A stretch of DNA of 42,031 bases from Methylobacterium symbioticum (GTDB lineage: Bacteria; Pseudomonadota; Alphaproteobacteria; Rhizobiales; Beijerinckiaceae), in assembly GCF_902141845.1 (NCBI RefSeq), contig NZ_CABFPH010000047.1, positions 1-42,031 on the forward strand, given 5' to 3'. The notes under the pieces were generated by a model that saw nothing but the letters and a program-made list of their open reading frames with translations, was not told where the DNA came from and searched no databases. The first letter of the stretch is position 1, and each line of letters opens with the position of its first letter. Position numbers and translations under genes: made by a program. Positions 40,557 through 42,031 of the stretch are shown piece by piece.

Positions 40557-41454
40557 CGATGAAGGTCTCCATCTGGCGGCGCTCGGCCGCGTCGGGCAGG
40601 CGCCCGCGGGCGGCGCCGAGATTGTCCTCGACATAGGCCACCTTGGCCATGCCGGGGATCGGGCAGGTCACGGCCGGGTGGCCGAGGACGTATTTCAGGA
40701 AGAACTGGGGCCAGGTCTCGCAGCCGAAGGCACGCGCGAAATCCGGCACCGGCTTGCCCTGCACGGCCTTGAACAGCCGGTCGCGCCCGAAGGGCACGTT
40801 GACCATCACGGCGACGCCCCTGTCGGCCGCGAGCGGCAGCACGCGCTCGGCCGCCGCGCGGTTGTCGACGGCGTAGTTCACCTGCACGCAGTCGAGGGGC
40901 TCGGCCTTCAGCACCGGCTCGAGATCGGCGAACTGCCCGTCGCGCCAGACCGTGACGCCGACATAGCGGATCCGCTTCCTGTCCTTCAGGTCGCGGAGCG
41001 TGGCGAGGTTGGTCTTCGTGTCGATCAGGTTGTGGACCGCGATCAGGTCGATCACCGCGACGCCCATCCGCTTGAACGAGCGCTCGATCTCGGCCCGGCC
41101 GCCCTCGGCCCCGGAGGCGCTGACCTTGCTCGCCAGGAAGACCTTGGAGCGCAGGTCGCCCGTCGCGAGGATCCTGCCCAGAACGTCCTCGGCGGTGCCG
41201 TAGCTCGGGGCGGTGTCGATCACCGAGCCGCCGAGGGCGACGAAGCGGCGCACGGCCGCGTCGAGGGGGGCGACGTTCTCGGGCGTCGGCTCGACCTCGT
41301 AGCGGCGCGAGGTGCCGATGCCCATGGCGGGCAGCATCTCCCCGCTCTTCGGGATCGGCCGGCGGATCAGCCCCTCCTCGGCGGCGAGAGGCCCGCGCGG
41401 CATCAGGGGCACGAGGCTGCCGGCGGCGAGGAGGGCGCGGCGGGACAGGGACAT
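40546..41454 (-). CDS. Aldo/keto reductase with Tat signal peptide
   Basis: 302 aa. The N-terminus MSLSRRALLAAGSLVPLMPR is a twin-arginine signal with cleavage near residue 25. The aldo/keto reductase catalytic tetrad is intact: Asp80, Tyr85 (IDTAPSYG), Lys110 (LASK) and His141 (IAVHN). Later segments (RIRYVGVTVW, CVQVNYAVDN, KYVLGHPAVTCPIPGM) are typical. Enzymes of this family reduce carbonyls with NADPH. Tat export would require cofactor loading before transport. It is first of a two-gene operon with the other exported oxidoreductase. Confidence 0.88.
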   Translation of the reverse strand: MSLSRRALLAAGSLVPLMPRGPLAAEEGLIRRPIPKSGEMLPAMGIGTSRRYEVEPTPENVAPLDAAVRRFVALGGSVIDTAPSYGTAEDVLGRILATGDLRSKVFLASKVSASGAEGGRAEIERSFKRMGVAVIDLIAVHNLIDTKTNLATLRDLKDRKRIRYVGVTVWRDGQFADLEPVLKAEPLDCVQVNYAVDNRAAAERVLPLAADRGVAVMVNVPFGRDRLFKAVQGKPVPDFARAFGCETWPQFFLKYVLGHPAVTCPIPGMAKVAYVEDNLGAARGRLPDAAERRQMETFIDAL

Positions 41455-41489
41455 GCGGGTCCTCCCGGCTCGGGGTTCGGGAGCGCTGA

Positions 41490-41546
41490 ACTAGAGCGCG
41501 CTCCGCCGAAGGGGATACCGGTTCGGCGAAGGAGCGCGCGTCATGA
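41490..41546. repeat. Rhizobiales-type palindromic element, family E copy 3
   Basis: AGAGCGCGCTCCGCCGAAGG then GGATACCGGTTCGGCGAAGG and AGCGCGCGTCATGACA. It has the same core as the copies near 36.4 kb and lies upstream of the aldo/keto reductase gene. Confidence 0.7.
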
Positions 41547-41668
41547 CAGGAGCGTGCGGCCGAGGCGAAGGGGCTGCGCCGATCGGCGCGGGCGATTGAC
41601 CCCGGGGCGGTCCCGCCGCAGACGGACGCCTTCGCCCGCGAGAGCCGCGTGTCCGAGAGCCGCGTGTC

Positions 41669-42031
41669 ATGGATCCGAGAGAGGGCGGCGCCGTCGCCGT
41701 CGGCATCACCCTGTTCCGTCCGTCCCTCGAGCAGATCGCCCGGGTGGCGGCGCGCGCCCGCGGCGCGGCCGGTCCGGTCCTCGCCTTCGAGAACGGCGGC
41801 GTCTCGGCTGAGGCCGCCGCCACGCTCGCCGCTTCGGGCGTGCGCCTGCTCTCGGGGGGCGCCAATCTCGGCATCGCCGCCGCCCTCAACGGTCTGGCCG
41901 CCGCCGCGCGGGAGATGGGCGCGCGCCACCTCCTCCTCCTCGACCAGGACGCCCTCCCCGCCCCCGGCATGGTGGGGGCGCTGGCCGCCGCCCGGGCCCG
42001 CCTCGCCGCGGACGGGCTCGCCGCCGCCGTG
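41669..42031 (+). CDS. Family 2 glycosyltransferase (rhamnosyltransferase-like), cut by the right edge
   Basis: 121 codons are present without a stop. The N-terminus (GGAVAVGITLFRPSLEQIAR) is followed by LAFENGGVSAEAAATLAASG, GANLGIAAALNGL and LLLLDQDALPAPGM. The NxGIAxALN and LDQD motifs are characteristic of GT2 rhamnosyltransferase-like enzymes that build surface polysaccharide. The catalytic centre and C-terminus lie outside the window. No good ribosome site is visible before the ATG, so an upstream GTG remains possible. Confidence 0.75.
   Translation, partial: MDPREGGAVAVGITLFRPSLEQIARVAARARGAAGPVLAFENGGVSAEAAATLAASGVRLLSGGANLGIAAALNGLAAAAREMGARHLLLLDQDALPAPGMVGALAAARARLAADGLAAAV

Overview
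The window is about 42 kb of very GC-rich DNA. Codon use strongly favours G/C at third positions, so long antisense open frames are common. Gene content points to a Methylobacterium-like alphaproteobacterium (Rhizobiales/Hyphomicrobiales): an HWE/HisKA_2-type histidine kinase, a DUF2934 protein, many small exported proteins, CtrA-like TTAA-N7-TTAA sites, and a dense set of dispersed palindromic intergenic elements including the GAAG...ACCGGTTCGGCGAA type seen in Rhizobiales. The genus is inferred, not proven. No rRNA, tRNA, CRISPR array, transposase or phage gene was found.

Layout: 0-4.5 kb is an RND efflux operon on the minus strand (adaptor, CzcA/CusA-like pump, start of an exported protein). 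4.6-9.4 kb holds a GAF/HisKA_2 sensor kinase, a 44-aa lipoprotein, a small unknown protein, a SulP permease coupled to a beta-carbonic anhydrase, and a small exported protein. 10-13.8 kb is a three-subunit molybdenum aldehyde oxidoreductase of PaoABC type. 14-15.5 kb is a Tat-exported PhoD-like phosphatase. 15.8-18.2 kb is a three-gene operon of a flavin reductase fused to a LysR-type ligand-binding domain, a Rid-family protein and a DUF1028 protein. 18.4-22.2 kb has an exported SnoaL-like protein and a TVP38 / phospholipase D / EEP phosphatase group, followed by a candidate structured RNA with an intrinsic terminator. 22.7-23.4 kb has two small membrane proteins. 23.4-33.2 kb is a co-directional ten-gene cluster: LysR regulator, dehydroquinase-like protein, 2-hydroxyacid dehydrogenase, HpaB-type flavin monooxygenase, a complete PotDBCA-like ABC importer, a GlcG/HbpS protein and a glutathione transferase. 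33.2-38.1 kb is mostly small exported or hypothetical proteins plus a HAD phosphatase and a DUF2934 protein with a histone H1-like tail. 38.2-41.5 kb holds a nucleotide-transporter-like membrane protein and two Tat-exported NAD(P)-type oxidoreductases. The right edge cuts a family 2 glycosyltransferase.

The most interesting signal links two loci. The C-terminal half of the fused flavin reductase (16966-18168) aligns without gaps, at about half identity by hand count, to the effector domain of the LysR regulator (32228-33178) that heads the HpaB monooxygenase cluster. The cluster has no reductase of its own. I infer that the fusion may be an effector-gated reductase feeding reduced flavin to the HpaB-type oxygenase, with the same ligand also controlling transcription. 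A second theme is the intergenic repeat load: at least five families, one of which starts exactly at the stop codon of the adjacent gene in all three copies.
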